Positions 45,732 to 55,670 are shown, numbered from the stretch's first letter. The stretch is 64,000 nt of DNA from Trinickia mobilis (GCF_017315705.1 NZ_JAFLRF010000010.1:195576-259575); one strand, 5' to 3'. Notes: a model not told the origin generated them from the sequence alone. A program made the numbers and translations.

Positions 45732-46898
45732 TCAGCGGGACGCGGCCACGCGGCTGCGCACATAGTGATTGAAGAGCACGGCGAACAGCAGCATCACGCC
45801 GAGGAACACGCGGAACCAGTCCGAATCGATGTTCGTGTAGGTGATGCCGATCTGCACGACGCCGAAAATGAGCGCGCCGAACGAGGCGCCGATCACCGAC
45901 CCGTAGCCGCCCGTCAGCAGCGAGCCGCCGATCACCGCCGCGATGATCGCTTCGAATTCCTTCTGCAGACCGCGGTCGGCGGCAGCCGAGCCGATGTCGC
46001 ACACTTGCAGCACTGCGAAGAGGCAGGAGCAGAACGCGGTCAGCACGAAGAGCGAAATCTTCACGCGCTTGACCGGCACACCGACGTTCTTCGCGGCGTT
46101 CGCATCGCCGCCGACGGCGAAGATCCAGTTGCCGAAGCGGGTCTTGGCGAGCGTGAACGCGCCGACCGCGGCGAGCAGGAACCACCAGACGATGACTTTC
46201 GGCACGCCCGGCACGAGCGGTTCGCCGTTGTCGAGCAGCTTGACGAGGCCGACGTGGGCGAGCCACTTGAAGACGCCGTGGAATGCGACGCCCTGGAAGA
46301 ATGCGTGCGCAAACCAGCTCTGCGCGGCAACGTCGCCGACGCCCGAGATGATCGTGCGGTCCGCGAACATGACCGACAGCGCGAGCGTGAGGCCGCGCAG
46401 GATGAACAGGAACGCGAGCGTGACGATGAACGACGGCAGCCGCGTGCGCATCACGAGATAGCCGTTCAGCGCGCCGAGCGCCATCGAGCCGACGAACGCG
46501 AAGACGATCGACAATTCGATCGGCCAGTGGAAGTACATGGTCGGCAGCGCGACCATCATGCCGGCAAAGCCGATCATCGAGCCGATCGACAGGTCGAATT
46601 CCCCGGCGATCATCAAGAGGCACGCGCCGACCGAGAGCAACCCGAGGTAGGCGGCGACCTGCGACCAGTTCATGATGCCGTCGAGGTTGAACATGCCGGA
46701 GTTGCCCGCGCCCAAGGCAAAGACGATAAACACCATCACGGTGCCCGCAAGCGCGGCAAACTCGGGGCGGCTCAGCAGATGCTTGAACCAGGACTCGCGG
46801 CGCACGCGCTCGTCGGCCGTTGAAGATGCAGCCGCGCTCTCTTGAGCCGCATCGTGGTGCTTGCGCGAACCGAGGTGGAAATGATCGACGACACCCAT
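45732..46898 (-). CDS. sugar (inositol) ABC transporter permease
   Basis: The 388-residue permease belongs to the RbsC/FrcC (CUT2) family. After a polar N-terminal segment of about 45 residues come roughly ten helices. Family marks are LLSVGACLLMIAGEFDLSIGSMIGF, LNGYLVMRTRLPSFIVTLAFLFILRGLTL and the C-terminal IAAVIGGSLLTGGYGSVIGASFGALIFGVVQIG. AAGGAG eight bases before the ATG fixes the start. The upstream gap to the binding-protein gene holds a stable hairpin, which would allow less permease than binding protein. Confidence 0.92.
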   Translation of the reverse strand: MGVVDHFHLGSRKHHDAAQESAAASSTADERVRRESWFKHLLSRPEFAALAGTVMVFIVFALGAGNSGMFNLDGIMNWSQVAAYLGLLSVGACLLMIAGEFDLSIGSMIGFAGMMVALPTMYFHWPIELSIVFAFVGSMALGALNGYLVMRTRLPSFIVTLAFLFILRGLTLALSVMFADRTIISGVGDVAAQSWFAHAFFQGVAFHGVFKWLAHVGLVKLLDNGEPLVPGVPKVIVWWFLLAAVGAFTLAKTRFGNWIFAVGGDANAAKNVGVPVKRVKISLFVLTAFCSCLFAVLQVCDIGSAAADRGLQKEFEAIIAAVIGGSLLTGGYGSVIGASFGALIFGVVQIGITYTNIDSDWFRVFLGVMLLFAVLFNHYVRSRVAASR

Positions 46899-47009
46899 CT
46901 AAGTCTCCTTGACACGCGGGACGGATGGCCAGGTCAGGCTAACCGCACGGCGCTGTGAAGCGTAGGAATGCAAATCAATACTATAAAGATAAGAGCAGAT
47001 CCTGATGCT

Positions 47010-47047
47010 GCCGGAACGCAGCTTGGCTCCCGCCTGGGCGTTCCGGC
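47010..47047 (-). other. intercistronic stem-loop between binding protein and permease genes
   Basis: GCCGGAACGC (47010-47019) and GCGTTCCGGC (47038-47047) pair perfectly over 10 bp with an 18-base loop. It starts 17 bases after the binding-protein stop. There is no T-run, so an mRNA-stabilising or attenuating role is more likely than full termination. Confidence 0.7.
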
Positions 47048-47063
47048 TTTCTCCTCCACTACA

Positions 47064-48116
47064 TTAGCGATACTGGCCTGCGTACTTGACCACCCTGTCG
47101 ATATTGGCCTTCGTGATGAAACCCGGGCCGGAGCTGATATTGCGTGCGCCGTACACCGGCTGGAGACCGTAGGTTTCAAGCCGCGCCTTGAACTTCGGGT
47201 TCGACTTGAGCGCGGCTTGGATCTTGGCCGGGTCGGTCGTGTGGTCGTGCTTCGCGATCGCGAGCACGGCGACCGCGAGATACCCTTGCAGATACGGCTG
47301 CTGGTCGATCGCGAACTTGATCGTGCCGTCCTGGATGGCCTTTGCGATGTCGTTATCGAAGTCGAACGTCGCGAACCAGATCTTGCCGGCGAGGCCCATC
47401 TGCTGCAGCGCCTTGATCGTCGGTGCCGCCGACGTCGGGCCGAGCGCGAGCACCGCGCCCGTGTCCGCGTGATTGCGCAGGTAGGCACTGACCTTGGACT
47501 GGATGCCCGTCGGGTCCTGGCCGGCGTCGAGCGTCGACGCCTTGTAGTCGACGCCGAGCGCGTCGCCGAAGCCGCGGCAGCGCTCGAACGACGCCGGGTT
47601 CGTCGCGTAGTGGTTCACGCACAGGAACGACTTGATGCCGGCCGCCTTCGCCTTTTCGCCCGCCGCCTTGCCCGCTTCATATTCCGGCTGCCCGATGTGC
47701 ATGATCGCGCCCAGTTGCGCGCTTTGCTCCGCGGTGCCGGAGTTGATCGTGACGAGGGGGATGTGCTTTTCGGTGACTTTGGCGATCGAGCCTTTCAGCA
47801 CGTCGAAATCGGCGATCGTCGTGGCGACGCCGTCGTAATTGCGCGCGGCGGCTTGTTCGATGAGGCGCGCCATGTCGGCGATGTCGCCGTTCGGCGGATT
47901 GCGGTAATCGGTCTGGACGTTGAAGTCTTCGTCCGCCTGCTTGATTGCGTTCTTGATCGTGTTCCACCACGAGTCCGAATCCGGCGCGTGGCTGATCAGT
48001 ACGAAGTGAGCCTCGGGGTCGGCCTGAGCGGCCGATGCTGCAAAGCCGCTGCCCAGCGCGAGCGCGCATGCCGCGACGAACGTCCTAAGTGCAGCCTTGC
48101 CAGTGCAAAGTCTCAT
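47064..48116 (-). CDS. sugar (inositol) ABC transporter substrate-binding protein
   Basis: The 350-residue periplasmic protein has a signal peptide (RTFVAACALALGSGFAASAA, cleaved near AQA) and a type I Peripl_BP_4 fold: AHFVLISHAPDSDSWWNTIKNAIKQA, GDIADMARLIEQAAARNYDGVATTIADFD, IPLVTINSG and QQPYLQGYLAVAVL. It is the first gene of the leftward iol operon, next to the divergent promoter region, and inositol is the natural ligand given the downstream iolCDEB. ATG at 48116; an in-frame ATG three codons earlier is possible. Confidence 0.9.
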   Translation of the reverse strand: MRLCTGKAALRTFVAACALALGSGFAASAAQADPEAHFVLISHAPDSDSWWNTIKNAIKQADEDFNVQTDYRNPPNGDIADMARLIEQAAARNYDGVATTIADFDVLKGSIAKVTEKHIPLVTINSGTAEQSAQLGAIMHIGQPEYEAGKAAGEKAKAAGIKSFLCVNHYATNPASFERCRGFGDALGVDYKASTLDAGQDPTGIQSKVSAYLRNHADTGAVLALGPTSAAPTIKALQQMGLAGKIWFATFDFDNDIAKAIQDGTIKFAIDQQPYLQGYLAVAVLAIAKHDHTTDPAKIQAALKSNPKFKARLETYGLQPVYGARNISSGPGFITKANIDRVVKYAGQYR

Positions 48117-48249
48117 TGTCTCCACCTATCCAGGTTATGTCGTTATTGATCTCCCGAGGCCGTCGAGGCGGCGCCCGCACGGGGCGGGCGGTGATGTCCT
48201 CAAGGAGGGGGAGCGCCAGGTGCCGGTTTGTTGCTGCCGCTCACGAGCA

Positions 48250-48278
48250 AGATTAGGCCAACTTTCGCGAGATTGCAA
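48250..48278 (-). promoter_or_regulatory. leftward iol operon promoter (candidate)
   Basis: On the minus strand TTGCAA (48278-48273) and TAATCT (48255-48250) are 17 bp apart. The -35 lies in one of two direct ATTGCAAA repeats (48272-48279, 48289-48296), with the palindrome GAAAATTTC (48280-48288) between them, a possible second regulator site. Confidence 0.45.
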
Positions 48279-48303
48279 AGAAAATTTCATTGCAAATAAA
48301 AAT

Positions 48304-48317
48304 GGAAAATGCGTTCC
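48304..48317. promoter_or_regulatory. IolR-type operator GGAA-N6-TTCC
   Basis: GGAA-AATGCG-TTCC, flanked by T and A to give a TGGAA/TTCCA palindrome, fits the GGAA-N6-TTCC core described for RpiR-type IolR repressors of inositol genes. It overlaps the -35 region of the iolR promoter and lies 25 bp from the leftward promoter, so one bound dimer could affect both arms. Confidence 0.6.
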
Positions 48318-48343
48318 AATTCAGCGTGGCGCGTGCCTATAAT
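48314..48343 (+). promoter_or_regulatory. rightward promoter for the regulator and iolG
   Basis: A consensus -10 TATAAT (48338-48343) is preceded at 18 bp by TTCCAA (48314-48319), a poor -35. The overlap of that -35 with the GGAA-N6-TTCC palindrome suggests autorepression. Confidence 0.55.
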
Positions 48344-48434
48344 CAGCACCGTCGGGCGCGCTGTTGCGAGAGGCGCAAAGCCTTGTCCCGTCTGGCTTCG
48401 CGCCGCGCCGCAGCAATTTAGAAAGGAACTGGTC

Positions 48435-49316
48435 ATGCAGGACGACAACACCGCCGAATTGCCTAGCGTCGACGAATTGATGCAGCGCATCGCCGATTCC
48501 TACGACACGTTGCCGCGCCAATTGAAAAGCGTGGCGTCCTACCTGGAACAGCACCGGTCGAGCGTGATGGTCGACCGCACGAGCGACATTGCGGCGAGTT
48601 GCGGCGTGCATCCGTCGGCCGTGGTGCGCTTTGCGCAGCGCTTCGGCTTTTCCGGCTTTTCCGATCTGCAGGAAATCTTCAAGCAGGCTTACACGGGGCA
48701 GAGCCCGTCCGGCCAGACCTACAAGCAGCGTATCCGCAAGCTGATCGACGACAAGCCCGGGCAGCTCTCGGGCGGCTCGGTCGCGCGCGAATTCGTCGCG
48801 GCGTGCAAGAGCGGCCTCGACGAGCTCGACGAGAACCTCGACGACGAAGCGTTCGACGCCGCCGTGAAGATGCTGCAGCAGGCCGAGAACATCTACGTGG
48901 TCGGCGTGCGGCGCTCGTTCCCGGTCGCGAGCTACATCGTGTACGCGCTGCAGCACACGCCCAAGCGCGTGCACCTCGTCTCCGGTTTCGGCGGCATGTT
49001 CCGCGAGCAGATCCGCAGCGTGAAAAAGGGCGACGTGGTGATCGCGATCAGCTTCGAGCCCTATGGCAAGGAGACCCAGTATTGCCTGCGCGTCGCGCAC
49101 CACCATCAGGCGAAGACGCTCGTCATCACGGACAGCCGCCTCTCGCCGCTTGCGCGTTACGCCACTACGCAACTATTCGTGAAGGAAGGGAGCGCGTTCG
49201 CGTTCCGTTCGCTGACCAGCACCATCTGCCTGTGCCAGGCGCTCTTCGTCGCGCTTGCGTACAAGCTGGAATTGACCGTTGAAGAATCGAAAGACATTGG
49301 AGGATACGATGACTAA
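48435..49316 (+). CDS. iolR: RpiR-family transcriptional regulator of inositol catabolism
   Basis: The 293-residue protein has an N-terminal HTH_6 domain (YDTLPRQLKSVASYLEQHRS to FAQRFGFSGFSDLQEIFKQAY) and a C-terminal SIS sugar-phosphate-binding domain (ENIYVVGVRRSFPVASYIVYAL, GDVVIAISFEPYGKET). Members of this family named IolR repress iol genes and respond to a pathway intermediate. AAGGA eight bases before the ATG at 48435 sets the start over a longer open frame. It is divergent from the transporter operon and its stop overlaps iolG by 8 bp. The gene symbol is by context. Confidence 0.88.
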   Translation: MQDDNTAELPSVDELMQRIADSYDTLPRQLKSVASYLEQHRSSVMVDRTSDIAASCGVHPSAVVRFAQRFGFSGFSDLQEIFKQAYTGQSPSGQTYKQRIRKLIDDKPGQLSGGSVAREFVAACKSGLDELDENLDDEAFDAAVKMLQQAENIYVVGVRRSFPVASYIVYALQHTPKRVHLVSGFGGMFREQIRSVKKGDVVIAISFEPYGKETQYCLRVAHHHQAKTLVITDSRLSPLARYATTQLFVKEGSAFAFRSLTSTICLCQALFVALAYKLELTVEESKDIGGYDD

Positions 49317-50331
49317 TGCAGCATCCGGCATGCCGATCAACGTTGCCGTTTTCGGCGCCGGGCGGATCGGCCGCATTCACGCGGCCAACCTTGCACGCCA
49401 GCCGGGCGTGAAGCTCAAGTACGTGGTGGACGTGAACCGCGAGGCGGCCGCCGCGCTCGCGGCCGAGCACGGCGCGCAGGTCGCGGACGTGGACGGCGCG
49501 ATGGGCGACGCGTCGGTCGGCGCGACTGTCATCTGCTCGAGCACCGATACGCACGCCGATCTGATCGAGCAATCGGCCGCGCAGAAAAAGCACGTGTTCT
49601 GCGAGAAGCCCGTCGATCTGACGGTGGAGCGCGCGCGTGGCTGCGCGGCTGCGGTGGAGCGCGCGGGTGTCGTCTGCATGATCGGTTTTCAGCGCCGCTT
49701 CGACCCGACTTTCGCCGCCGTGAAGGCGCGCATCGACGCGGGCGAGATCGGCGCGCCGGAGATGCTGATCGTCACGAGCCGCGATCCGGGCGCGCCGCCC
49801 GTCGAGTACATCTTGCGCTCGGGCGGCATTTTCAAGGACATGCTGATCCACGACTTCGACATCTTCCGCTGGATTCTCGACGACGAAGCCGAGACGCTGC
49901 ACGCGACGGGCAGCGTGCTGTCGGACCCGGCGATCGCCGGTGCGGGCGACCTCGATTCGACGGCGGTGACGATCCGCACGAAGCGCGGACGCCTGTGCCA
50001 GATCAACACCGCGCGGCGCGCCGCCTATGGCTACGACCAGCGCTTCGAAGTGCTCGGCAGCGACGGCATGCTGCAGGCGGGCAACGTGCGGCCGACGGAA
50101 GTCGTCGCGTACTCGAAGAAGGCTGTGTCGAGCGACGTGCCGGAGGCCTTCTTCCTCGAACGCTACCGTGCCGCGTATGCGCTCGAAATCGCGCATTTTT
50201 TCGCAGCGGTGACGCGGGGCTTGCCCGTCCGCACGACAGTCGCCGACGGCTTGAAAGCGCTCGAGCTTGCCGAGGCCGCGACGCGCTCGTGGCGCGAGGG
50301 CCGTGCGGTGCGCGTGGGCAATGAAGCGTGA
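49309..50331 (+). CDS. iolG: inositol 2-dehydrogenase
   Basis: IolG oxidises myo-inositol to 2-keto-myo-inositol with NAD+, the first pathway step. The 340-residue Gfo/Idh/MocA protein has the Rossmann motif VAVFGAGRIGRIHAANLA, the catalytic HVFCEKPVDL with Lys, the substrate region IGFQRRFDPTFAAVK, and SGGIFKDMLIHDFDIFRWIL with the His/Asp pair. GGAGG five bases before the ATG, within the end of the regulator gene, suggests translational coupling. Confidence 0.92.
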   Translation: MTNAASGMPINVAVFGAGRIGRIHAANLARQPGVKLKYVVDVNREAAAALAAEHGAQVADVDGAMGDASVGATVICSSTDTHADLIEQSAAQKKHVFCEKPVDLTVERARGCAAAVERAGVVCMIGFQRRFDPTFAAVKARIDAGEIGAPEMLIVTSRDPGAPPVEYILRSGGIFKDMLIHDFDIFRWILDDEAETLHATGSVLSDPAIAGAGDLDSTAVTIRTKRGRLCQINTARRAAYGYDQRFEVLGSDGMLQAGNVRPTEVVAYSKKAVSSDVPEAFFLERYRAAYALEIAHFFAAVTRGLPVRTTVADGLKALELAEAATRSWREGRAVRVGNEA

Positions 50332-50352
50332 CGGACGAGGGGAGAGCGATCG

Positions 50353-51387
50353 ATGACCCAAATTGTCAACCGCGCGCCGGTGAAGATCGGCGTGGCCGGC
50401 CTGGGGCGCCTCGGCAAGCGCCACGCGCAGAATCTCGCGTTTCGCGTGCCGGGCGCGGCGCTCGTCGCCGCGTGCAGTCCCGTCGACGAAGAGCGCGCGT
50501 GGGCGCAAGCGGCGCTGCCCGCGCCGCGCCTCTACGCCGGCTACGAAGCGTTGCTCGCCGACCAAGACGTGGACGCGGTGTGGCTCGTGACGCCGTCGGC
50601 GCTGCACGCCGACCAGATCGTCGCCGCCTTGCGCGCCGGCAAGCACGTGTTCTGCGAAAAGCCGCTGTCGCTCGAGCTCGCCGAATGCGAGCGCGTGCTC
50701 GAAGAAGCGAAGCGCCAGCCGCATCTGCAAGCGACGATCGGCTTCATGCGCCGCTTCGATCCGAGCTATCGCGACGCGTACGACAAGATCCAGCGCGGCG
50801 CGATCGGCCGGCCGTTCATGATCCGCTCGCAGACCACCGACAAGAACGACCCCGACGGCTTCTTCGTGCGTTTCGCGCCGACTTCGGGCGGCATCTTTCT
50901 CGACTGCACGGTTCATGACATCGACGTCACGCGCTGGCTGTTCGGCAACCCGCGGGCCAAGCGCGTGTTTGCGGCCGGCACGATCGCGCTGCACGAGGGC
51001 TTGCGCGCGTGCGGCGACGTCGATAACGGTGTGGCCGTCTGCGAGTTCGAGGACGGGCGGCTCGCCGTGTTCTTCGCGTCGCGGACGATGGCGCACGGCA
51101 ACGACACGCACACGGAAGTCATCGGCACGGCAGGCGCGCTTGCGATCGGCCATATTCCGCGCGCGAGCCGCGTCGAGATCTACGACGAGCACGGCGTGCG
51201 CAACGAATGCACGCCGACGTTCTTCGAGCGCTTCGAAGACGCATTCCTGCACGAAGCGCAGGCCTTCGTCGATGCGGTAAGGGGCGGCAAGGCGTCGGGC
51301 GCGACGCTCGCCGATGCGCTCGAAGCGACGCGGATCGGCTGTGCGCTGCGGGAGGCGTTGACGACCGGGCTGCCGGTCGAGCTTTGA
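50353..51387 (+). CDS. second Gfo/Idh/MocA dehydrogenase of the inositol locus
   Basis: The 344-residue paralogue starts 21 bp after iolG. It has KIGVAGLGRLGKRHAQNLA, HVFCEKPLSLELAE with the catalytic Lys, IGFMRRFDPSYRDAYDKI and SGGIFLDCTVHDIDVTRWL with the His/Asp pair. It is intact and only moderately like its neighbour. In other iol loci such extra dehydrogenases act on scyllo- or D-chiro-inositol or are the MocA-type enzyme; the isomer here is not readable from sequence. A GC-rich nested hairpin (51414-51451) follows. Confidence 0.88.
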   Translation: MTQIVNRAPVKIGVAGLGRLGKRHAQNLAFRVPGAALVAACSPVDEERAWAQAALPAPRLYAGYEALLADQDVDAVWLVTPSALHADQIVAALRAGKHVFCEKPLSLELAECERVLEEAKRQPHLQATIGFMRRFDPSYRDAYDKIQRGAIGRPFMIRSQTTDKNDPDGFFVRFAPTSGGIFLDCTVHDIDVTRWLFGNPRAKRVFAAGTIALHEGLRACGDVDNGVAVCEFEDGRLAVFFASRTMAHGNDTHTEVIGTAGALAIGHIPRASRVEIYDEHGVRNECTPTFFERFEDAFLHEAQAFVDAVRGGKASGATLADALEATRIGCALREALTTGLPVEL

Positions 51388-51413
51388 CGGCGCGGCTTGA
51401 CGGCGTGGTGGAG

Positions 51414-51451
51414 CCGCCGCACCCGGGCAGGCGCCCGGCGTCCGGCGGCGG
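51414..51451 (+). other. nested GC-rich hairpin after the rightward iol genes
   Basis: Outer arms CCGCCG/CGGCGG and inner arms CCGGGC/GCCCGG form a nested stem 27 bases after the dehydrogenase stop. There is no T-run; it may protect or end the transcript. Confidence 0.5.
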
Positions 51452-51550
51452 ACGTTCGTGTGCGGTAGAATTTGACCCTCTGTATAGCGCGAGTCCGTTG
51501 ATCCATGAGCGATCGGCGGCTCGGCGCCCCATCCCGAAGGTCGATTGCCG

Positions 51551-51778
51551 ATGCAAATTCACAAGGAAGTCGATGCGCGCGGATTGAACTGTCCGCTGCC
51601 CATCTTGCGCGCGAAAAAAGCGCTCGCCGACATGGAGAGCGGCCAGATTCTCAAGGTCCTCGCGACCGATCCCGGCTCGCAACGCGATTTCGCCGCGTTC
51701 GCGAAGCAGACGGGCAACGAGATCGTCGAAAGCTCCACTCAAGACAGGACGTTCGTCATCCTGGTGCGCCGGCGCTAG
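51551..51778 (+). CDS. tusA: TusA-family sulfurtransferase
   Basis: The 75-residue protein is a SirA/TusA/YeeD fold with the persulfide-carrying cysteine in the family motif LNCPLPILRAKKAL (CPxP at residues 14-17), followed by GQILKVLATDPGSQRDFAAFAKQTGNEIVES. TusA relays sulfur for tRNA 2-thiouridine, molybdopterin and related paths. The ATG at 51551 is used; the frame is open two codons earlier from TTG. It is a single gene followed by a strong terminator shared with galU. Confidence 0.9.
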   Translation: MQIHKEVDARGLNCPLPILRAKKALADMESGQILKVLATDPGSQRDFAAFAKQTGNEIVESSTQDRTFVILVRRR

Positions 51779-51811
51779 CCGCGTTCAGGCGTTTCCTGCC
51801 GCTTTGAAAAA

Positions 51812-51839
51812 GAGCCCCGCCACGCAGGCGGGCTTTTTT
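51812..51839 (+). terminator. bidirectional terminator between tusA and galU
   Basis: AGCCCCGCC and GGCGGGCT pair with one unmatched base and are followed by TTTTTT on the plus strand; the minus strand also ends in CTTTTT. It serves both convergent genes. Confidence 0.85.
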
Positions 51840-51863
51840 CTTCGGGGTAGCGCAGCGGGCGAG

Positions 51864-52745
51864 TTAGCTGTCCATCACCGGCTGGCGCGTGCGCAGATAG
51901 TTTGCGAAGTCGGTCGCGACTTCTGGATGCCGCAGCGCGAACTCGACCGTCGCCTTCAAGTAACCGAGCTTGCTGCCGCAATCGAAGCGCGTGCCGTGAT
52001 ACTTGTACGCGAGCACTTGCTCGTCGGCGAGCAGCGACTGGATCGCGTCGGTCAATTGCAGCTCGCCGCCCGCGCCCGGCTTGATCGCGCGCAGGTGATC
52101 GAAGATGCGCGGCTTGAGCACATAGCGGCCGACCACGCCCAGGTTCGACGGCGCGACTTCCGGGGCCGGCTTTTCGACGATGCCCGACATCTTGATGATC
52201 GCGTCTTCCCATTCCTTGCCGTCGACGATCCCGTAAGACTTCGTATCCGAGGGCGGGATCTCTTCGACGCCGATCACCGAGCTGTGATAGTGATCGAACA
52301 CCTCGATCATCTGCTGCATCACGGGCGGCTCGCCGTACAGCAAGTCGTCCGCGAGGATCACGGCGAACGGGTTGTCGGCGACGAGCTTCTCGGCGCACAG
52401 CACGGCGTGGCCGAGGCCGAGCGCTTCGGGCTGGCGCACGTAGAAGCAGTCGACATGGCTCGGCTTGATGCTGCGCACGAGCTCGAGGAGCTTGTCTTTG
52501 CCGCGCGCTTCGAGTTCCGCTTCGATTTCGTATGACTTGTCGAAGTGGTCTTCGATGGCGCGCTTGCTGCGGCCCGTCACGAAGATCATTTCGGTGATGC
52601 CCGCGGCCATCGCCTCTTCGACCGCGTATTGGATCAGCGGCTTGTCGACGACGGGCAGCATTTCCTTCGGGCTCGCCTTGGTCGCAGGGAGGAAGCGGGT
52701 GCCGAGACCCGCGACCGGAAAGACTGCTTTGGTGACTTTTAGCAT
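51864..52745 (-). CDS. galU: UTP-glucose-1-phosphate uridylyltransferase
   Basis: GalU makes UDP-glucose for envelope polysaccharides. The 293-residue nucleotidyltransferase has the UTP-binding motif [21 protein letters not shown] at residues 12-32, then [16 protein letters not shown], and later [17 protein letters not shown] and [14 protein letters not shown] with [18 protein letters not shown]. Length and start ([10 protein letters not shown]) are standard. It lies 57 bp after valS on the same strand and may be read through from it. Confidence 0.96.
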   Translation of the reverse strand: MLKVTKAVFPVAGLGTRFLPATKASPKEMLPVVDKPLIQYAVEEAMAAGITEMIFVTGRSKRAIEDHFDKSYEIEAELEARGKDKLLELVRSIKPSHVDCFYVRQPEALGLGHAVLCAEKLVADNPFAVILADDLLYGEPPVMQQMIEVFDHYHSSVIGVEEIPPSDTKSYGIVDGKEWEDAIIKMSGIVEKPAPEVAPSNLGVVGRYVLKPRIFDHLRAIKPGAGGELQLTDAIQSLLADEQVLAYKYHGTRFDCGSKLGYLKATVEFALRHPEVATDFANYLRTRQPVMDS

Positions 52746-52802
52746 GGGATCTGCGTCCTCGTGTGTGCTCGAAATTGGTCGGGATGATTCGCGCCGCCAA
52801 CG

Positions 52803-55670
52803 TCACGCGGGCAGCCGCGCGAGCTGTGCGCTCAGCTTGGCGATCGTATCGCGATATTCTGACAGCCTTTTCTGTTCCTGTTCCACAACCGCCGCGGGGG
52901 CTTTTGTGGCAAAGGCCTCATTGTCGAGCTTCGCGTTGCACTTCACGATCTCCGCATCCAGACGAGCAATTTCCTTGCCAAGCCGCTCGCGTTCGGCCGC
53001 GACGTCGATCTCGACCTTCAGCACGAGCTTGTCGCCGCCGACGATCGCGATCGGTGCGCCATGCGCTTCGGCGTCGAGCGCCGCCTCGTCGGCGATGATC
53101 TTGACTTCGGAGAGACGCGCGAGCGCTTGCGCGTACGGGGCGAACGTGTGCAGTCGTTCGGCGTTGCCGGTCGCGAGAAGCGGGACCTTCGTCGCCGGGG
53201 ACAGGTTCATTTCGCCGCGCAGGTTGCGGCATGCGTCGACAACCGCTTTCAGGTCGGCCGCCCAGCGTTCGGCGCTTTCGTCGATCTTTTTCGGCTCGGC
53301 GACGGGATAGCGCTGCACCATGATCGACGCCGCGCCTTCCGCCGCCCCTGCGGGGTAGCTTTTTGCGAGCGGAGCGACCTTCTGCCAGAGCGCTTCGGTG
53401 ATGAACGGGATGATCGGGTGCGCGAGGCGCAGCACCGTTTCGAGCACGCGCAGGAGCGTGCGGCGCGTCGCGCGCTGCTGCTCGGGCGTGCCGTTTTGGA
53501 TCTGCACTTTGGCGAGTTCGAGATACCAGTCGCAGTATTCGTCCCACACGAACTTGTAAATTGCGTTCGCGACATTGTCGAAACGATAGTCGGCGAAACC
53601 CTTTTCGACTTCGGCTTCCACGCGCTGCAAGAGCGACACGATCCAGCGGTCCGCCTGCGAGAAGTCGAGATAGCCGCCGGGGCCGCAGTCGCCCGCACCG
53701 CACAGCTCGGGCTTGTCGAAGCCGCACTCGTGGCCTTCGCAATTCATCAGCACGAAGCGCGTCGCGTTCCAGAGCTTGTTGCAGAAGTTGCGATAGCCTT
53801 CGCAGCGCGCGAGGTCGAAGTTGACGTTGCGGCCGAGCGTCGCCATCGACGCCATCGTGAAGCGCAGCGCATCGGTGCCGAACGCGGGAATGCCCGACGG
53901 GAATTCCTTGCGCGTCTTCTTCTCGATCGTGGCGGCCTGCTTCGGGTTCATGAGGCCCGTCGTGCGCTTGGCGACGAGCGAATCGAGATCGATGCCGTCG
54001 ACGATATCGATCGGGTCGAGCGTGTTGCCCTTGCTTTTGCTCATCTTCTGGCCTTCGGCGTCGCGCACGAGGCCGTGCACGTAGACCGTATGGAACGGCA
54101 CTTTGCCGGTGAAGTGGGTGGTCATCATGACCATCCGCGCGACCCAGAAGAAGATGATGTCGAAGCCGGTGACGAGCACGGACGACGGCAGGAAGTGCTC
54201 CAGCTCCTGCGTCTCGTTCGGCCAGCCGAGCGACGAGAACGGCACGAGCGCCGACGAGAACCAGGTGTCGAGCACGTCTTCGTCGCGCTTGAGCGCGCCG
54301 GTGTAGCCCTGCGCGGCGGCTTGCGCGCGCGCGTCGGCTTCGGTCTTCGCGACGAAGACTTCGCCGTTTTCGCCGTACCACGCCGGGATCTGATGGCCCC
54401 ACCACAGTTGGCGCGAGATGCACCAGTCCTGGATGTTTTCGAGCCACTGGTAGTAAGTGGCCGTCCAGTTCTCCGGCACGAGTTTGATCTCGCCGCTGCG
54501 CACCGCGTTCAGCGCCGTTTCGGCAATCGACTTGCCCGGATTGAACGTGCCTTCCGGAGCCGGTTTGCTCATCGCGACGAACCATTGGTCGGTCAGCATC
54601 GGCTCGAGCACGACGTTCGTGCGGTCGCCGCGCGGCACCGTCAGCTTGTGCGGCTTCACCGATTCGAGGAGGCCCTGCGCTTCGAGATCGGCGACAACCT
54701 GCTTGCGCGCTTCGAAGCGATCGAGGCCGCGGTACTTCGCGGGCGCGTTGTCGTTGATCTTCGCTTCGAGCGTGAGGATCTCGATCTGCGCAAGCTTGTG
54801 GCGCTGGCCGACCTGATAGTCGTTGAAGTCGTGCGCAGGCGTCACTTTCACGACGCCGGTGCCGAACTCGCGGTCGACGTAGTCGTCGGCGATGATCGGG
54901 ATCTCGCGGTCCGTGAGCGGTAGCTTGACCGTCTTGCCGATCAGGTGAGCGTAGCGCGCGTCTTCCGGGTGGACCATCACGGCGGCGTCGCCGAGCATCG
55001 TCTCGGGACGCGTCGTAGCCACCGTCAGCTGGCCGCTGCCGTCGGCGAGCGGGTAGTGGATGTGCCACAGGTGGCCGTTTTCTTCCTCGCTCGCGACTTC
55101 GAGGTCGGACACGGCGGTCATCAGCACCGGATCCCAGTTCACGAGCCGCTTGCCGCGATAGATGAGCCCCTGTTCGTAGAGCCGCACGAACACGTCGGTC
55201 ACGACCGCCGACATCTTGTCGTCCATCGTGAAGTATTCGCGCGGCCAGTCGATCGACGCGCCGAGGCGCCGCACTTGGCTCGTGATCGTCGAGCCCGACT
55301 GCTGCTTCCATTCCCACACGCGCTCGACGAATTTCTCGCGGCCGAGGTCATGGCGCGACACGCCTTCTCCGTCGAGCTGGCGCTCGACGACGATCTGCGT
55401 CGCGATGCCCGCGTGATCGGTGCCGGGCAGCCACATCGTGTTCTCGCCGAGCATGCGGTGATAGCGCGCGAGGCCGTCCATGATCGTCTGATTGAACGCA
55501 TGGCCCATGTGCAGCGTGCCGGTGACGTTCGGCGGCGGCAGCTGGATCGAGAAGTCCTTGGCTGCCGGCTCGAACGCCGGCGCCGCATGGCCGCGTTTTT
55601 CCCATTCCGGCCCCCAATGGGCCTCGATGGTCTGGGGTTCGAAACTCTTCGCAAGCGTGGTGTCGCTCAT
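52803..55670 (-). CDS. valS: valyl-tRNA synthetase
   Basis: ValRS charges tRNA-Val. The 955-residue class I enzyme has [16 protein letters not shown] with the HIGH-type motif at 54-57, [13 protein letters not shown], the editing CP1 domain, KMSKSKGN followed by DPIDIVDG, and a C-terminal coiled coil ([23 protein letters not shown]) that is specific to ValRS. The second Cys/Gly-rich stretch [14 protein letters not shown] in the helical domain is an insertion seen in some relatives. A TATAAT on the minus strand (55725-55720) is a fitting -10. Confidence 0.97.
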   Translation of the reverse strand: MSDTTLAKSFEPQTIEAHWGPEWEKRGHAAPAFEPAAKDFSIQLPPPNVTGTLHMGHAFNQTIMDGLARYHRMLGENTMWLPGTDHAGIATQIVVERQLDGEGVSRHDLGREKFVERVWEWKQQSGSTITSQVRRLGASIDWPREYFTMDDKMSAVVTDVFVRLYEQGLIYRGKRLVNWDPVLMTAVSDLEVASEEENGHLWHIHYPLADGSGQLTVATTRPETMLGDAAVMVHPEDARYAHLIGKTVKLPLTDREIPIIADDYVDREFGTGVVKVTPAHDFNDYQVGQRHKLAQIEILTLEAKINDNAPAKYRGLDRFEARKQVVADLEAQGLLESVKPHKLTVPRGDRTNVVLEPMLTDQWFVAMSKPAPEGTFNPGKSIAETALNAVRSGEIKLVPENWTATYYQWLENIQDWCISRQLWWGHQIPAWYGENGEVFVAKTEADARAQAAAQGYTGALKRDEDVLDTWFSSALVPFSSLGWPNETQELEHFLPSSVLVTGFDIIFFWVARMVMMTTHFTGKVPFHTVYVHGLVRDAEGQKMSKSKGNTLDPIDIVDGIDLDSLVAKRTTGLMNPKQAATIEKKTRKEFPSGIPAFGTDALRFTMASMATLGRNVNFDLARCEGYRNFCNKLWNATRFVLMNCEGHECGFDKPELCGAGDCGPGGYLDFSQADRWIVSLLQRVEAEVEKGFADYRFDNVANAIYKFVWDEYCDWYLELAKVQIQNGTPEQQRATRRTLLRVLETVLRLAHPIIPFITEALWQKVAPLAKSYPAGAAEGAASIMVQRYPVAEPKKIDESAERWAADLKAVVDACRNLRGEMNLSPATKVPLLATGNAERLHTFAPYAQALARLSEVKIIADEAALDAEAHGAPIAIVGGDKLVLKVEIDVAAERERLGKEIARLDAEIVKCNAKLDNEAFATKAPAAVVEQEQKRLSEYRDTIAKLSAQLARLPA

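Noticed and set aside
51414..51451. A rho-independent terminator after the second Gfo/Idh/MocA gene
   Set aside because: The nested hairpin is strong but no T-run follows, so I list it only as a stem-loop.
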